Shown: in pieces, positions 45,965 to 54,823 of the stretch
How the letters are laid out: every line of letters starts with the position of its first letter
Position numbering within the stretch: the first letter of the stretch is position 1
Assembly: GCA_945877815.1 (NCBI GenBank)
Contig: CAMDWJ010000007.1
Coordinates: 54,266 to 118,265, forward strand
Reading direction: 5' to 3'
DNA length: 64,000 nt
Origin: Caenispirillum bisanense
GTDB lineage: Bacteria > Pseudomonadota > Alphaproteobacteria > Rhodospirillales > UBA2165
Program-made: the position numbers and the translations under genes
The notes under the pieces: generated by a model
Databases searched by the model: none
What the model saw: the letters and a program-made list of their open reading frames with translations, nothing else
What the model was told of the DNA's origin: nothing

Positions 45965-46119
45965 TCTTGGGCCGGCCCACCGGGGCCAAACGTCCTCGGT
46001 TGGCGCTTTTCCTTGTTCGGGAAGGCGCGCAGCACGAGGACATCGAAGATCGAGAGCGGCGTTCAGTCTAGCCCGGACACGCCCCATAAGTCAAGAAAAT
46101 AATTCCAATTAACCGGGGA

Positions 46120-47103
46120 TTATTTATGTCCGGCCTGCCTGATCGCGGCGATCACGCGTTTGAGCTTGTCGTGCTCTGCGGTGCCCGGCCGATTGGCGCG
46201 TTCGAACAAGGCGATATCTTCAGGCTCGCGCTCGGGCAAGATGCCGGCCGCGCGGGTGACCAGCGCCACCAACCCGCGATCGATGGTGTCGCCCAAGACC
46301 TTCGCATTGATGCCGGAGCCCTCGATCAGGCAGGTCTTGAACGCAGCAAAGACGGACGAGAAATCGGGCGATGCCAGAATCATCGGCCAATGCTTATAGG
46401 CGTTGGGCCCGAGAAAGTTGCGATGGTGCTGCGAGGCGTGAATCTGCCGCACGCCATAGAGCGCATCGCTGACGACCGCTTGGCCGCGCGCGGCGAGCAG
46501 GATGCTGATGGCGAATTGATCGAACCAGCCCTGGTCCAGGCGCAGATGCACGTGGGCGAGCACGCAGATGAAATCATCTCGCCGCGTTACCGCGAAGGCG
46601 AGATGACAGAAGCGCTCCATGCAGGCCTCCAGGCGCGCCAGCGGTGTCGCCGCCCGATATTGAAACCGGTCGTGGTTGGCGAGCGAAAATCCGCCGCCCT
46701 CGCCGTTCGCCTCGACATAGACGAAACGCCCTTGCGCGGTCGCGACGTTTTCCTGCTGCTCCAAGATATCGATGGCGGCGTCGATCTCGGTCAGGAAATA
46801 GAAATCGTCGTCATGATGAAGCTGAGTGTAGAGCGACGATATTGTGCCGAGCGCCTCGACGATCTCGCGCCAGGCATTGCCCATCGTGCGTGGGCGATAA
46901 TGCGTAACCGCGATCGAAGGGCGTTTCGCGATCTCGGACCGGGTCGCTGCAAAATTCGCATCGTCCGACGCATCCACGCACAGTACATGCCCGGTGAAAC
47001 CTTGCGCCGCCAGGAATCCTAGCGCGCGGCCGACATGGTCGGGCCGGTCTTTGGTCGGCATGACGAAGCTGAAGATCGCGGGGTCGTTGTGTTTTGAAGA
47101 CAA
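46120..47103 (-). CDS. Glycosyltransferase (TIGR00180-like, GT-A fold)
   Basis: This 327-residue protein starts at TTG 47103, two bases after the stop of the upstream oxygenase gene. The track ORF instead reaches back into that gene. It has a GT2-like N-terminal nucleotide-sugar fold (FSFVMPTKDRPDHVGRALGFLAAQG). The DxD-like metal motif is LHHDDDFYFL near residue 120. The following HASQHHRNFLGPNAYKHWP fits the TIGR00180 glycosyltransferase domain. Donor and acceptor are unknown. It is probably co-transcribed with the 2OG oxygenase upstream. Confidence 0.78.
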   Translation of the reverse strand: MSSKHNDPAIFSFVMPTKDRPDHVGRALGFLAAQGFTGHVLCVDASDDANFAATRSEIAKRPSIAVTHYRPRTMGNAWREIVEALGTISSLYTQLHHDDDFYFLTEIDAAIDILEQQENVATAQGRFVYVEANGEGGGFSLANHDRFQYRAATPLARLEACMERFCHLAFAVTRRDDFICVLAHVHLRLDQGWFDQFAISILLAARGQAVVSDALYGVRQIHASQHHRNFLGPNAYKHWPMILASPDFSSVFAAFKTCLIEGSGINAKVLGDTIDRGLVALVTRAAGILPEREPEDIALFERANRPGTAEHDKLKRVIAAIRQAGHK

Positions 47104-47105
47104 CG

Positions 47106-47807
47106 TCAGACTCGGCGTAGATCGACGAACAGAAGATCGCGGTGCAGCGAGGTATCGGCGACCGGCTCGACCCCGTGGAAACTCCGCTCGGATTTGGCGA
47201 AAGCCATCATGCTGTTGGGCCGATAGGGGACCGTCTCGACCAGATCGAACCATTCAAACGGATGGTGGGGCCCGCCCGGACAAAAAAATCCGCGATCTCG
47301 GGGTAGATAGAGGGAGGTCCCCAATTCCGGGTGCGTGTCGTCGGGTGCCAAATAGAACAACAGCGAGACCAATTTCGCCGGCGAATCCGTATGGGGCCCC
47401 AATTCATATCCGGTCTGGTCGCGCATCAAACAGGTCTCGGTCGCGATCCGCACATCGCCGTCGGTCTCGCCGAATTTCAGATCCGCGCCGAATTTATCGA
47501 CGATTGCGGCGGTGAATTCGTTCGATGTCACGTCTTCGAACAGATACGCCCAGAACGCGCGCGCTTCGCCGGAAAGCTGGTCGAGTTGGGCGGGCGCGAA
47601 GGCCCAGCGGTGCGGGCTATAGGTGTCGGTCACGCGCCCGCTATCCTTGAACCGCCGATAGAATTCATCGATGGGCAGGCGGCTGCGCAGCTCGGCATAG
47701 AAATCGGAGGGGAAAATATCTTCGATCACGATATGCGCGAAGGGATCGCGACGAATGGACGCGCTGCGGACTTTTTCGCTGAGCTGTGCGGCGAGGGCGG
47801 TGGCCAT
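47106..47807 (-). CDS. 2-Oxoglutarate/Fe(II)-dependent oxygenase
   Basis: This non-haem iron dioxygenase has about 233 residues (start MATALAAQ, 12 codons inside the track ORF). The double-stranded beta-helix core shows the HxD iron ligands in LGPHTDSPAK and the distal His in SFHGVEPV. A following Arg (LHRDLLFVDL) is suited to hold 2-oxoglutarate. It resembles prolyl-4-hydroxylase-type enzymes associated with glycan clusters. Its gene is 2 bp upstream of a glycosyltransferase, so it may hydroxylate a glycan-related substrate. Confidence 0.83.
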   Translation of the reverse strand: MATALAAQLSEKVRSASIRRDPFAHIVIEDIFPSDFYAELRSRLPIDEFYRRFKDSGRVTDTYSPHRWAFAPAQLDQLSGEARAFWAYLFEDVTSNEFTAAIVDKFGADLKFGETDGDVRIATETCLMRDQTGYELGPHTDSPAKLVSLLFYLAPDDTHPELGTSLYLPRDRGFFCPGGPHHPFEWFDLVETVPYRPNSMMAFAKSERSFHGVEPVADTSLHRDLLFVDLRRV

Positions 47808-47870
47808 GGCGGCGATTGTTCTCCTTCGCCGCTCAGCCGTCAATCGGCGCGAAGGGCTCGCTGCTCGCCG

Positions 47871-48389
47871 TCAGGATCGCTGGAGGCTTTTTCGCCATAA
47901 CACTTTGCCGGGCCGGAATTTGACCAGGGCGAGACGGTCGAGCCGCCCGGCGATCGGTGCCCACGATCCAAGAATTTTGTCGATGGCGTGGCCGATTTTC
48001 GCGGTCGGTAATTCCATGCCGATGGTGCAGTGCGGCATCCACACGCCGGCGAGATCGATGGGCCGGAAGCTTTTGCCAAAGCGCCGCTCGAAGCGCGCAT
48101 GGAATTTTCGCAAAGGCCCGCTCTCTCTCGGCTGACAGAAGATCCCTGCCTGGTTGACGGATATGTTCGGAAACCCGACCGGGATGGCCGCTTCGTCCGC
48201 GATGAATTTTTCGAGCTTGGCGATGGTCTTGGCTTCGTCGATCTCGCGGTACATGGCGAGCGTTACATGGGGGCGATAGCCAAGCCGGAACAGAAGATCG
48301 GAGACGCTTTCGTCGCGCAGGGTCGCCCAATGTTTCAGGAATTTCGCTTCCGCCGCGCGGTTCAATTGCAGCTCGATGGTGTAAGGCAT
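47871..48389 (-). CDS. 2H phosphoesterase (2'-5' RNA ligase-like)
   Basis: This cytosolic protein of 172 residues starts at MPYTIELQLNRAAEAKF. It carries the two HxT motifs of the 2H superfamily, PHVTLAMY near residue 42 and PHCTIGME near residue 117, which form the active site. Family members open 2',3'-cyclic phosphates or act on 2'-5' linked RNA. The precise substrate is unknown. It lies downstream of the secreted glycosidase-like gene on the same strand. Confidence 0.8.
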   Translation of the reverse strand: MPYTIELQLNRAAEAKFLKHWATLRDESVSDLLFRLGYRPHVTLAMYREIDEAKTIAKLEKFIADEAAIPVGFPNISVNQAGIFCQPRESGPLRKFHARFERRFGKSFRPIDLAGVWMPHCTIGMELPTAKIGHAIDKILGSWAPIAGRLDRLALVKFRPGKVLWRKSLQRS

Positions 48390-48412
48390 GATCGCTCCCC
48401 GATAGATTTCTT

Positions 48413-49636
48413 TTATCTCATCCGCTTCCCCGTGAAGGGGTTCCATCCTGTCGCCGCCAGCGCGGCCCAGGCGGTGGCGCCCAAATGGGGCAGGCGATAA
48501 TAGCGAAAATCGTCGGTGATGCTATCCGGGCCGATGGCGAGGCCGGTGGTGATTTGCGCCTCGCGCGTCGCCCAGAGGTAGCCGCCGGGACTCACATGTT
48601 TCGCGATCTCGCTTAAGGTTCGATTGGCATCGCCGACGCGGCCGAGTATGCGATAGACCAGGGCAGCCTGCGCGGTGCCTTCGAGCCACAGCCCGTCGCG
48701 ATCGTCGTTGAAATCGAATCCGCCGGCGACGCCATGTGCGCGTTCGGCATAACCGAGCGCACTTTGCCACTGCATTGGCGCATCGGGCAGCAGCAACGGC
48801 CAGAGCTGCGCATCGAGACCCGACGTCGCGCGGTTGACGGTGACACCATCCGTTCCCGCACCGGTCGGAAAATATCCGCCCTTTTTATCCCACATCGCTT
48901 CGAGGAAGGCGCGCGCGTGGCGATGCTCCTCGCGCCGCCCGAGCCATGCGAACAGGGCCGCGAGATCGGCGGCATGCTCGGTCGATTTCCAAGTCAATAT
49001 TTGCGCACGCGCGCCATCGGCGAAAATACCGCCGGTGAAGCCGCCGGCCCCTTTGGTATCCTTGGTATTCGCGACGATCCAGTCGGCGAGCTTTTCCGCA
49101 CTCGCGCGATAACGCGGATCTTTGATCGCATCGCCCAAGGTCAGCAGTGCCAGCGCCACCCAGGCGACGTTGCCGGTCGCGGTGCCGGTCTGATAGGGAT
49201 CTTCAAGCCATTGTTTGTCCGCTTCACTCCACCAGCCCATCGGCGGGATGGGCCGTTCATTTTGCGCCCAAGATTGCGTATTGGGGCGATAGGCATTGCG
49301 CAAGCGGCCACGCGCACCGGCGCGATCCGCGCTCGCGGCGACAATAAAGGCCTCGCCAATTCGTTTGGCGCGCTCAGTTTGCCTGCAGGCGACGAGAGCG
49401 ATGGCGGCGAGCGCATTGTCGTAACTGAAGGCACCGTTGAGCGCCGGCTCACTCGCCGGTCCGCTGCCATCGGCATGATCGTAGCTGCGCAGGAAGACCG
49501 GCCCAGTTCCCGGCACTTCATCGACGCGGCCTGCCAGCGCGGCACAACTCCGCGCGGCAAGATCGCCTTCCGCCGCCAATGTGGGCGCTGCGGATAGAAC
49601 AAGCGAGACAAGGGCCGCGATCGTCAAAAATTTCAT
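48413..49636 (-). CDS. Secreted (alpha/alpha)-barrel protein, glycosidase-like
   Basis: This exported protein of 407 residues has a clear signal peptide (MKFLTIAALVSLVLSAAPTLAAEG). The mature part is built of helical pairs rich in Trp and Asp (GAFSYDNALAAIALVACRQ, TGTATGNVAWVALALLTLGDA, GLWLEGTAQAALVYRILG). This is typical of six-hairpin glycosidase folds. No catalytic residues can be assigned with certainty. A role in trimming periplasmic or surface glycans is possible and fits the neighbouring glycosyltransferase. Confidence 0.65.
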   Translation of the reverse strand: MKFLTIAALVSLVLSAAPTLAAEGDLAARSCAALAGRVDEVPGTGPVFLRSYDHADGSGPASEPALNGAFSYDNALAAIALVACRQTERAKRIGEAFIVAASADRAGARGRLRNAYRPNTQSWAQNERPIPPMGWWSEADKQWLEDPYQTGTATGNVAWVALALLTLGDAIKDPRYRASAEKLADWIVANTKDTKGAGGFTGGIFADGARAQILTWKSTEHAADLAALFAWLGRREEHRHARAFLEAMWDKKGGYFPTGAGTDGVTVNRATSGLDAQLWPLLLPDAPMQWQSALGYAERAHGVAGGFDFNDDRDGLWLEGTAQAALVYRILGRVGDANRTLSEIAKHVSPGGYLWATREAQITTGLAIGPDSITDDFRYYRLPHLGATAWAALAATGWNPFTGKRMR

Positions 49637-49684
49637 GCTAAGGTCTTGCTCTTATTTGTCGGCACCAGCTTAGACATTTTCATC

Positions 49685-49978
49685 ATGATTCTCGAATCTG
49701 CCTTGTTGAGCATCCGGCCGGGCCAGAGTGCTGCTTTCGAAGCGGCGATGGCGCAGGCCCGCCCCCTGATCGCGGCCTCGCCCGGTTTTCAGGGGATCGA
49801 GGTCCGCCCCTGCCTGGAGCGCTCGGGATGTTATCTTTTGCTCGTGCGCTGGGATCGGCTGGAAGATCACACCGAAGGTTTCCGCAAATCAGATCGCTAC
49901 GAGAAATGGCGCAGCCTTCTGCATCATTTTTACGATCCTTTTCCGATAGTCGAACATTTCACGGAGACGGTTATTTGA
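49685..49978 (+). CDS. Antibiotic biosynthesis monooxygenase (ABM) domain protein
   Basis: This small dimeric alpha-beta-barrel protein of 97 residues starts at the ATG at 49685 (MILESALLSIRPGQ). The ABM pattern is shown by IAASPGFQGIEVRPCLERSGCYLLLVRWDRLEDHTEGFRKSDRYEKWR. Members range from haem-degrading or quinol monooxygenases to proteins of unknown activity, so no reaction is assigned. It diverges from the secreted glycosidase-like gene. Confidence 0.85.
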   Translation: MILESALLSIRPGQSAAFEAAMAQARPLIAASPGFQGIEVRPCLERSGCYLLLVRWDRLEDHTEGFRKSDRYEKWRSLLHHFYDPFPIVEHFTETVI

Positions 49979-50092
49979 GCGAGCCCGATATTTGAAAGAG
50001 CCCGATGTTGGGCACGTCCATCGCTTGTTGATTTGCATCAAGGCGCCGAGGCTGGCGCCGGTCTAAGATCGCTTTTTTGGCAGGAACCGCCG

Positions 50093-50515
50093 ATGCGCCG
50101 CCACGTATATCCCGACGTCGTTCATAACCAGGATCTGATCTGCCTCCCGCCCAAGGCCACCGCGCGCGATGCCGCGCGTCTCATGGCCGACAAACACGTG
50201 AGTTCGGTTCTCGTCATGGAAAAAGGGCACTTGACCGGAATCGTGACCGTACGCGATATCGCGCGCCGGATCGTCGGCGAAGGCCGCAATGCCGACCGAA
50301 CGCACTTGCCCGAAATCATGACCGCCGACCCGGTTTGCGTCGATTGCAACGAGCCGCCCATGTCGGCCTTGCGCAAGATGAGGGATGGCGGCTTTCGTCA
50401 TCTTCCCGTCGAACAGGCGGGTGAAATCGTCGGTCTCGCCGTGCGCAGCGATTTCAACAGCGAGGAAGAGCAATGCCTACAGTTCGAGGAATCACTGTGG
50501 GAGAATATGCGCTGA
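50093..50515 (+). CDS. CBS-domain pair protein
   Basis: This cytosolic protein of 140 residues is composed of two CBS motifs: LICLPPKATARDAARLMADKHVSSVLVMEKGHLTGIVTVRDI and a second from IMTADPVCVDCNEPPMSALRKM to GEIVGLAVRSDF. Such pairs form a Bateman module that binds adenine nucleotides and senses energy state. A GGAACC stretch precedes the ATG at 50093. The target protein is not evident from the neighbours. Confidence 0.88.
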   Translation: MRRHVYPDVVHNQDLICLPPKATARDAARLMADKHVSSVLVMEKGHLTGIVTVRDIARRIVGEGRNADRTHLPEIMTADPVCVDCNEPPMSALRKMRDGGFRHLPVEQAGEIVGLAVRSDFNSEEEQCLQFEESLWENMR

Positions 50516-50527
50516 CGCGTCCCGCGC

Positions 50528-51286
50528 TCAGCGTTTGACCCGCATATAGATCGTATGATCGGCGGGATCGGCGATATGGCCGCCGGCCAGCGTCTCGCCG
50601 TCGAACTCGAAGCGATAGGACAGCTTGCCGGTCGTGCGCAGCGACAAGGTTCCGGCGGGCAGCGCGTCTGCGGTGATATATTCGGTGTAGGGGAACGACA
50701 TTCCGGCGCTGGCGAAATCGGACTCGCCACCCCAGCTCTGTCGCGCCTTCAGCTCCCAGGCGATTTTTTGCGGCTTGCGCGTGATCGCATCGATGACCAG
50801 CAGTTTCGGCTGGCCGCGCAGGGAAATGCCGCTCCAGGCGCCGCATAGGCCGGACAGCGTGGCGGGGGCCGCGTCGCACTTGGCGCGCACCGATGGTGGC
50901 GAAAGCGGGCGCACTTTGTTGAACGATGCGCGGCCGGATAACGGCGCGCTGATCTCGTTCTCGTAGACGGCGGTGGCTTCGAAACCGTCGCGGCTCAATC
51001 GGATCGCGTGCAGTTCGATGGCGGGTGTGCCGCCGGTCGTGATATCGAAGGTTCCGTTGCCCCGATTGGACAATTCGATCACCGGGACGGCCTTGGCAAG
51101 TTTTTCGACGAACAGCTGATTGCCGGCCGGGCTCTCATGCAGCGCCGCCCAGGTTTCGATCCGGGACTCCTTCGCGCGGGGATTTTCGGCCGTGATCGTG
51201 CCGCGCCAGACGCCTTCCTCGAATTCGGCTGCTGCTGCGGGTGCTGCAAGGCAGATAAGAAGGGCCGCGCGGACAAATCGCTTCAT
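50528..51286 (-). CDS. Secreted protein of unknown function
   Basis: The start at MKRFVRAALLICLAAPAAAAEFEEG (51286) gives 252 residues with a signal peptide. The mature protein opens with WRGTITAENPRAKESRIETWAALHE, a beta-rich segment resembling lipocalin-like or DUF periplasmic domains. It has one Cys pair (KCDAAP...GLCGAW). The end reads GHIADPADHTIYMRVKR. No family is recognised with confidence. Its start region is divergent from comM. Confidence 0.6.
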   Translation of the reverse strand: MKRFVRAALLICLAAPAAAAEFEEGVWRGTITAENPRAKESRIETWAALHESPAGNQLFVEKLAKAVPVIELSNRGNGTFDITTGGTPAIELHAIRLSRDGFEATAVYENEISAPLSGRASFNKVRPLSPPSVRAKCDAAPATLSGLCGAWSGISLRGQPKLLVIDAITRKPQKIAWELKARQSWGGESDFASAGMSFPYTEYITADALPAGTLSLRTTGKLSYRFEFDGETLAGGHIADPADHTIYMRVKR

Positions 51287-51393
51287 CTGCGAACTATAGG
51301 GCGGTTCCCGCCAAGCGGGAATGTCCTTGACGACGAAGCCCATTCGCCGCCAATATGAGAACAATTACGGAACATCAATCGAGGCGATCTTTC

Positions 51394-52944
51394 GTGACGG
51401 CTCGCATCAATACGGTCGCGTTCCAGGGCATCGATGTGCTCGACGTCGATGTGCAGGTCCAAGTCGCGGGCGGGCTGCCGGCCTTCCGCGTCGTCGGCCT
51501 TGCGGACAAGGCCGTGGGCGAATCGCGCGAACGGGTGCGCGCCGCCCTCAATGCGCTTGGCTTGGCTTTGCCGCCCAAGCGCATCACGGTTAATCTCTCG
51601 CCTGCCGATCTCGTCAAGGAAGGTAGCCATTACGATCTGCCCATCGCGCTCGGGCTTTTGAGTGCGATGGGTGTGTTGCCGGGCGACGATCTCGCGACTT
51701 ATTGCGTTCTCGGCGAATTGTCGCTCGACGGTTCGATCCGCCCCGTCGCCGGCGTTTTGCCCGCCGCGATCCATGCCTCGGCCCGCGGTCTCGGTCTTAT
51801 CTGCCCGGCCGCGCAGGGCGGCGAAGCGGCGTGGGCGAGCGGGATCGAGGTTTTGGCGTCCGACACGCTGCTGGCGCTGATCAATCATTTCAAGGGGACC
51901 CAGGTGCTGACCGCACCCGCGCCGAAATTCGCCGAGGGGTTGGCGCGCGACACGATCGCCGATCTTTGCGATATCAAGGGACAGGAAAGCGCCAAGCGCG
52001 CGCTCGAGATCGCGGCGGCCGGCGGACATAATCTTCTGATGGTCGGCCCGCCGGGTGCGGGCAAATCGATGCTGGCCGCGCGGCTGGCCGGAATTTTGCC
52101 CGATCTCGATCCGGCCGAGGCGCTCGAAGTCAGCATGATCCATTCGGTCGCCGGCGAGTTGGAAGAAGGGCGTCTCATGCGCCGCCGTCCGTTCCGCAAT
52201 CCGCATCACTCGGCGTCGATGCCGTCGCTGGTGGGCGGAGGGGCGCGCGCCAAGCCGGGCGAAGTCAGTCTCGCGCATCTCGGCGTCCTGTTCCTGGACG
52301 AGTTGCCGGAATTCCAGCGCGCGGCGCTTGAAGCCTTGCGCCAGCCCTTGGAAACCGGATCGAGCGTTGTTGCGCGCGCCGCCGCCCATGTGCGCTACCC
52401 CGCGCGGTTCCAATTGATCGCCGCGATGAATCCCTGCCGCTGCGGCTATCTCGACGATCCGCAACAATGCTGCACACGCGCCCCCGTCTGTGCCGCCGAT
52501 TATCAGGCGAAGATTTCGGGCCCGCTGTTCGACCGCATCGATTTGTGCATCGATGTGCCGGCCGTCAGCTCGGCCGATCTCTCCTTGCCGCCGCCAGCCG
52601 AATCGAGCGCCGACGTCGCGGTGCGCGTCGCCGCCGCGCGCGACATCCAACGCAAAAGATTCTCCATCGTACCGGTGACCGATCGCCCGGTGCGCACCAA
52701 TGCCGAAGCCGACGGAACCTTGCTGGAAGAGGTGGCGGCGCCGGATACGGAGGGACGCAAGCTGCTGACCGAAGCGGCCGAGCGCATGAAGCTCACCGCG
52801 CGCGGCTATCATCGCGTGTTGCGGGTCGCGCGCACGCTCGCCGATCTCGACGGCAGCGATCATGTGCGCCGCATCCATATCGCCGAAGCCGTGAGCTACC
52901 GCCGCACCGTGCCCGGTCGGCAAGGTATCTTGGCGCGGAGATAA
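51394..52944 (+). CDS. comM: ComM/YifB-family Mg-chelatase-like AAA+ ATPase
   Basis: This hexameric helicase of the YifB/ComM family supports branch migration during integration of transformed DNA. The GTG at 51394 (MTARINTVAFQGIDVLDVDVQVQ), with GAGG upstream, gives 516 residues. An N-terminal Lon-protease-like domain leads to Walker A GPPGAGKS, Walker B GVLFLDELPEF, and the Cys-rich NPCRCGYLDDPQQCC insert. The C-terminal Mg-chelatase domain follows with GYHRVLRVARTLADLDG. In alphaproteobacteria it commonly follows gshB; here other genes are interposed. Confidence 0.95.
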   Translation: MTARINTVAFQGIDVLDVDVQVQVAGGLPAFRVVGLADKAVGESRERVRAALNALGLALPPKRITVNLSPADLVKEGSHYDLPIALGLLSAMGVLPGDDLATYCVLGELSLDGSIRPVAGVLPAAIHASARGLGLICPAAQGGEAAWASGIEVLASDTLLALINHFKGTQVLTAPAPKFAEGLARDTIADLCDIKGQESAKRALEIAAAGGHNLLMVGPPGAGKSMLAARLAGILPDLDPAEALEVSMIHSVAGELEEGRLMRRRPFRNPHHSASMPSLVGGGARAKPGEVSLAHLGVLFLDELPEFQRAALEALRQPLETGSSVVARAAAHVRYPARFQLIAAMNPCRCGYLDDPQQCCTRAPVCAADYQAKISGPLFDRIDLCIDVPAVSSADLSLPPPAESSADVAVRVAAARDIQRKRFSIVPVTDRPVRTNAEADGTLLEEVAAPDTEGRKLLTEAAERMKLTARGYHRVLRVARTLADLDGSDHVRRIHIAEAVSYRRTVPGRQGILARR

Positions 52945-52968
52945 ATTCGTTACCTTCCGGAGGTTCGA

Positions 52969-53328
52969 ATGAGTGTTCGTCTGTCCGTCTCTGCGATGCT
53001 CGTCCTTCTTGCCGACCCGACTTCGGCCGCAGCCTGTTCGAGTAACAGCACTCAGGTTGCATGTGCCGAAAATTTATTTGCGAGCGGGGCGCCTAAGAGG
53101 ACGATCTGGAGCGATGTCGGAGCCAATCGCTTCGGCGATATGGCGATCTGGGGCGACGGCCGTTTCTCGGCGCAAATTGGCGATCTGACGCTTTTCAGCG
53201 ACGGCACCTCATCGCGGCGTTTGGGGAACGTCACCATATTCAATAACGGCCGGTTCTGTACCGATTACGGCCATGCCGTGATCTGCGACCAGCCGCGTCC
53301 TACTTCCAGGCGAGATCGAGGATGGTGA
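52969..53328 (+). CDS. Small secreted protein with three strand repeats
   Basis: This protein of 119 residues has a signal peptide ending TSAAA, then Cys-containing CSSNSTQVACAE. Three imperfect beta-repeats follow: FGDMAIWGDGRFSA, IGDLTLFSDGTSSRR and LGNVTIFNNGRFCTDYGHAVIC. GGAGG lies 5 nt before the ATG. The 3' end overlaps the convergent SBP gene by 29 bp. No family is recognised. The repeat suggests a small beta-sandwich or beta-roll in the periplasm or outside the cell. Confidence 0.7.
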   Translation: MSVRLSVSAMLVLLADPTSAAACSSNSTQVACAENLFASGAPKRTIWSDVGANRFGDMAIWGDGRFSAQIGDLTLFSDGTSSRRLGNVTIFNNGRFCTDYGHAVICDQPRPTSRRDRGW

Positions 53329-54823
53329 ATCCGTGAACGTCGTAGCGGCCGCGGGCATCGATGGATAGATCGGCGCCGTGCAAGGCCAATGACGGCAGCG
53401 GCGCAAGCGGCGAAAAATAGTTGTTCGCGGCGACATGCGCGAAGGCTTGGCCGGCGATCCGCCGCCGCGCGGTATCGTCCATCGCGCCGTCGCTCGCCGC
53501 CGCGAAGCCATGCAACGCGGGGTCTTCGTGCAAATCCCAAATGCCGGGCGCGAAAAAGGTCTGCATCATATCGGCCACGTCGGGCATGACACCGGCGTGC
53601 CAGGGAAACAGCCCGGCATCGAGTGAGCGATCTCGCACCCGTATGTAGAACTCCTCGTAAAGGACGTTCTCGACCTTCACGGTCACGCCGAGTTGGCGCC
53701 ATTGCCGCGCCACGATTTCGGCTTGCATCGCCGCCTGAGCACCGACGGCGGCGAGGGTCAACGCGACTGGCCCCTGGACTTGCGCGAGCAACGCGCGCGC
53801 GGCCGCCAGATCGGATGCAGGCAAAGCCGGAGTTGCGCCGCACCCGGCCTGTTCCGGCCAGCACAGGGCCATTGGCACGCGCACGCCCTCCGGCAGAGAC
53901 CGGAGCAGCTCGGTGTGCTCGATCGCGAGATCGAGGGCGCGGCGGATTCGCCCATCGGCGAGCGGGCGCCCCTTGGCGCGCGTATCGTAGGCGAGCACCA
54001 GCATGCCGTTGCCGGCTGCGGCCGTGATTTGCGCGCCACGCGCGCGCGCCAGCGAATCGGCCGGGACCGGTTCGGCATTGAGCAGTAGGTCGAGCGCGCC
54101 GTTCTTGAACTCGGCAACGCGATCCTCGAATTTCCAATTGGCGTGCAGGCGCACCTGCGCGATGCGCGGCACGGGCTTGGCCTCGCCGCCATGGCGATAG
54201 GCGCCGGTGTGCGTCAGTAAGACGTCGCCTTGATCGAATTTAGCAAGACGGTAAGGGCCCGTGCCGATGGGGTTGCGCCCGAAGTAATAACGCTCGGCCA
54301 GCAATAGTCCGTGCTTATGTTCGGGTACGATCGGGGTCACGGATGCAAGGCGGGCGATATCGTAAGGGATCGCCTGTTTCGCGAATAGGCGAAGCTTATA
54401 GCGACCGAGCTTTTCGACGTGATCGATCCAATCCCATTGATGTTGCAGATGAAGGCGGGTATCGGGGCTGCCCAGCCAATCATATGTATAGAAAACATCG
54501 TCGGCATCGAGGTTCGTGCCGTCGTGCCATTTCACATCGTCGCGGATTTCGAGTTCCAGGGTGCGCTCGTCGATACGCCGCCACGATTTCGCAAGCAGCG
54601 GCTGGTAGCGGCCGCTGCGCTCGTCATAGCCGATCGCCGTATCGAACAATCCGTGGCCTACGAAGGCCGATGCCGCGCCTGAATCGTGATAGGAGCTTAG
54701 GTTCGCGAGTGGCCCGGCCATGCCGATACGCACGGTATCGTTGCTTTTTTGCGCGGCGAGCGGATACGCGGTGCTGAGAAGCAACGCTATCCCCAAGATG
54801 GTGCGGACGCCGCGACCCGTCAC
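53300..54823 (-). CDS. Peptide/oligosaccharide ABC solute-binding protein (SBP family 5)
   Basis: This periplasmic binding protein of 507 residues is of the DppA/OppA type. The GTG at 54823 overlaps the tsaD stop (GTGA). The track ORF from 55264 runs through tsaD. A signal peptide ([17 protein letters not shown]) precedes the family core. That core has [38 protein letters not shown] and a C-terminal lobe rich in Trp. No permease or ATPase genes are nearby. The protein may feed a distant transporter or act in signalling. Confidence 0.85.
   Translation of the reverse strand: MTGRGVRTILGIALLLSTAYPLAAQKSNDTVRIGMAGPLANLSSYHDSGAASAFVGHGLFDTAIGYDERSGRYQPLLAKSWRRIDERTLELEIRDDVKWHDGTNLDADDVFYTYDWLGSPDTRLHLQHQWDWIDHVEKLGRYKLRLFAKQAIPYDIARLASVTPIVPEHKHGLLLAERYYFGRNPIGTGPYRLAKFDQGDVLLTHTGAYRHGGEAKPVPRIAQVRLHANWKFEDRVAEFKNGALDLLLNAEPVPADSLARARGAQITAAAGNGMLVLAYDTRAKGRPLADGRIRRALDLAIEHTELLRSLPEGVRVPMALCWPEQAGCGATPALPASDLAAARALLAQVQGPVALTLAAVGAQAAMQAEIVARQWRQLGVTVKVENVLYEEFYIRVRDRSLDAGLFPWHAGVMPDVADMMQTFFAPGIWDLHEDPALHGFAAASDGAMDDTARRRIAGQAFAHVAANNYFSPLAPLPSLALHGADLSIDARGRYDVHGFTILDLAWK

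Noticed and set aside
45640-46112. Short ORFs over the 11-bp repeat array on both strands
   Set aside because: Their sequences are translations of the repeat (VDPMSMKCRSQVDAVSIKCQ and similar) with no start signal.
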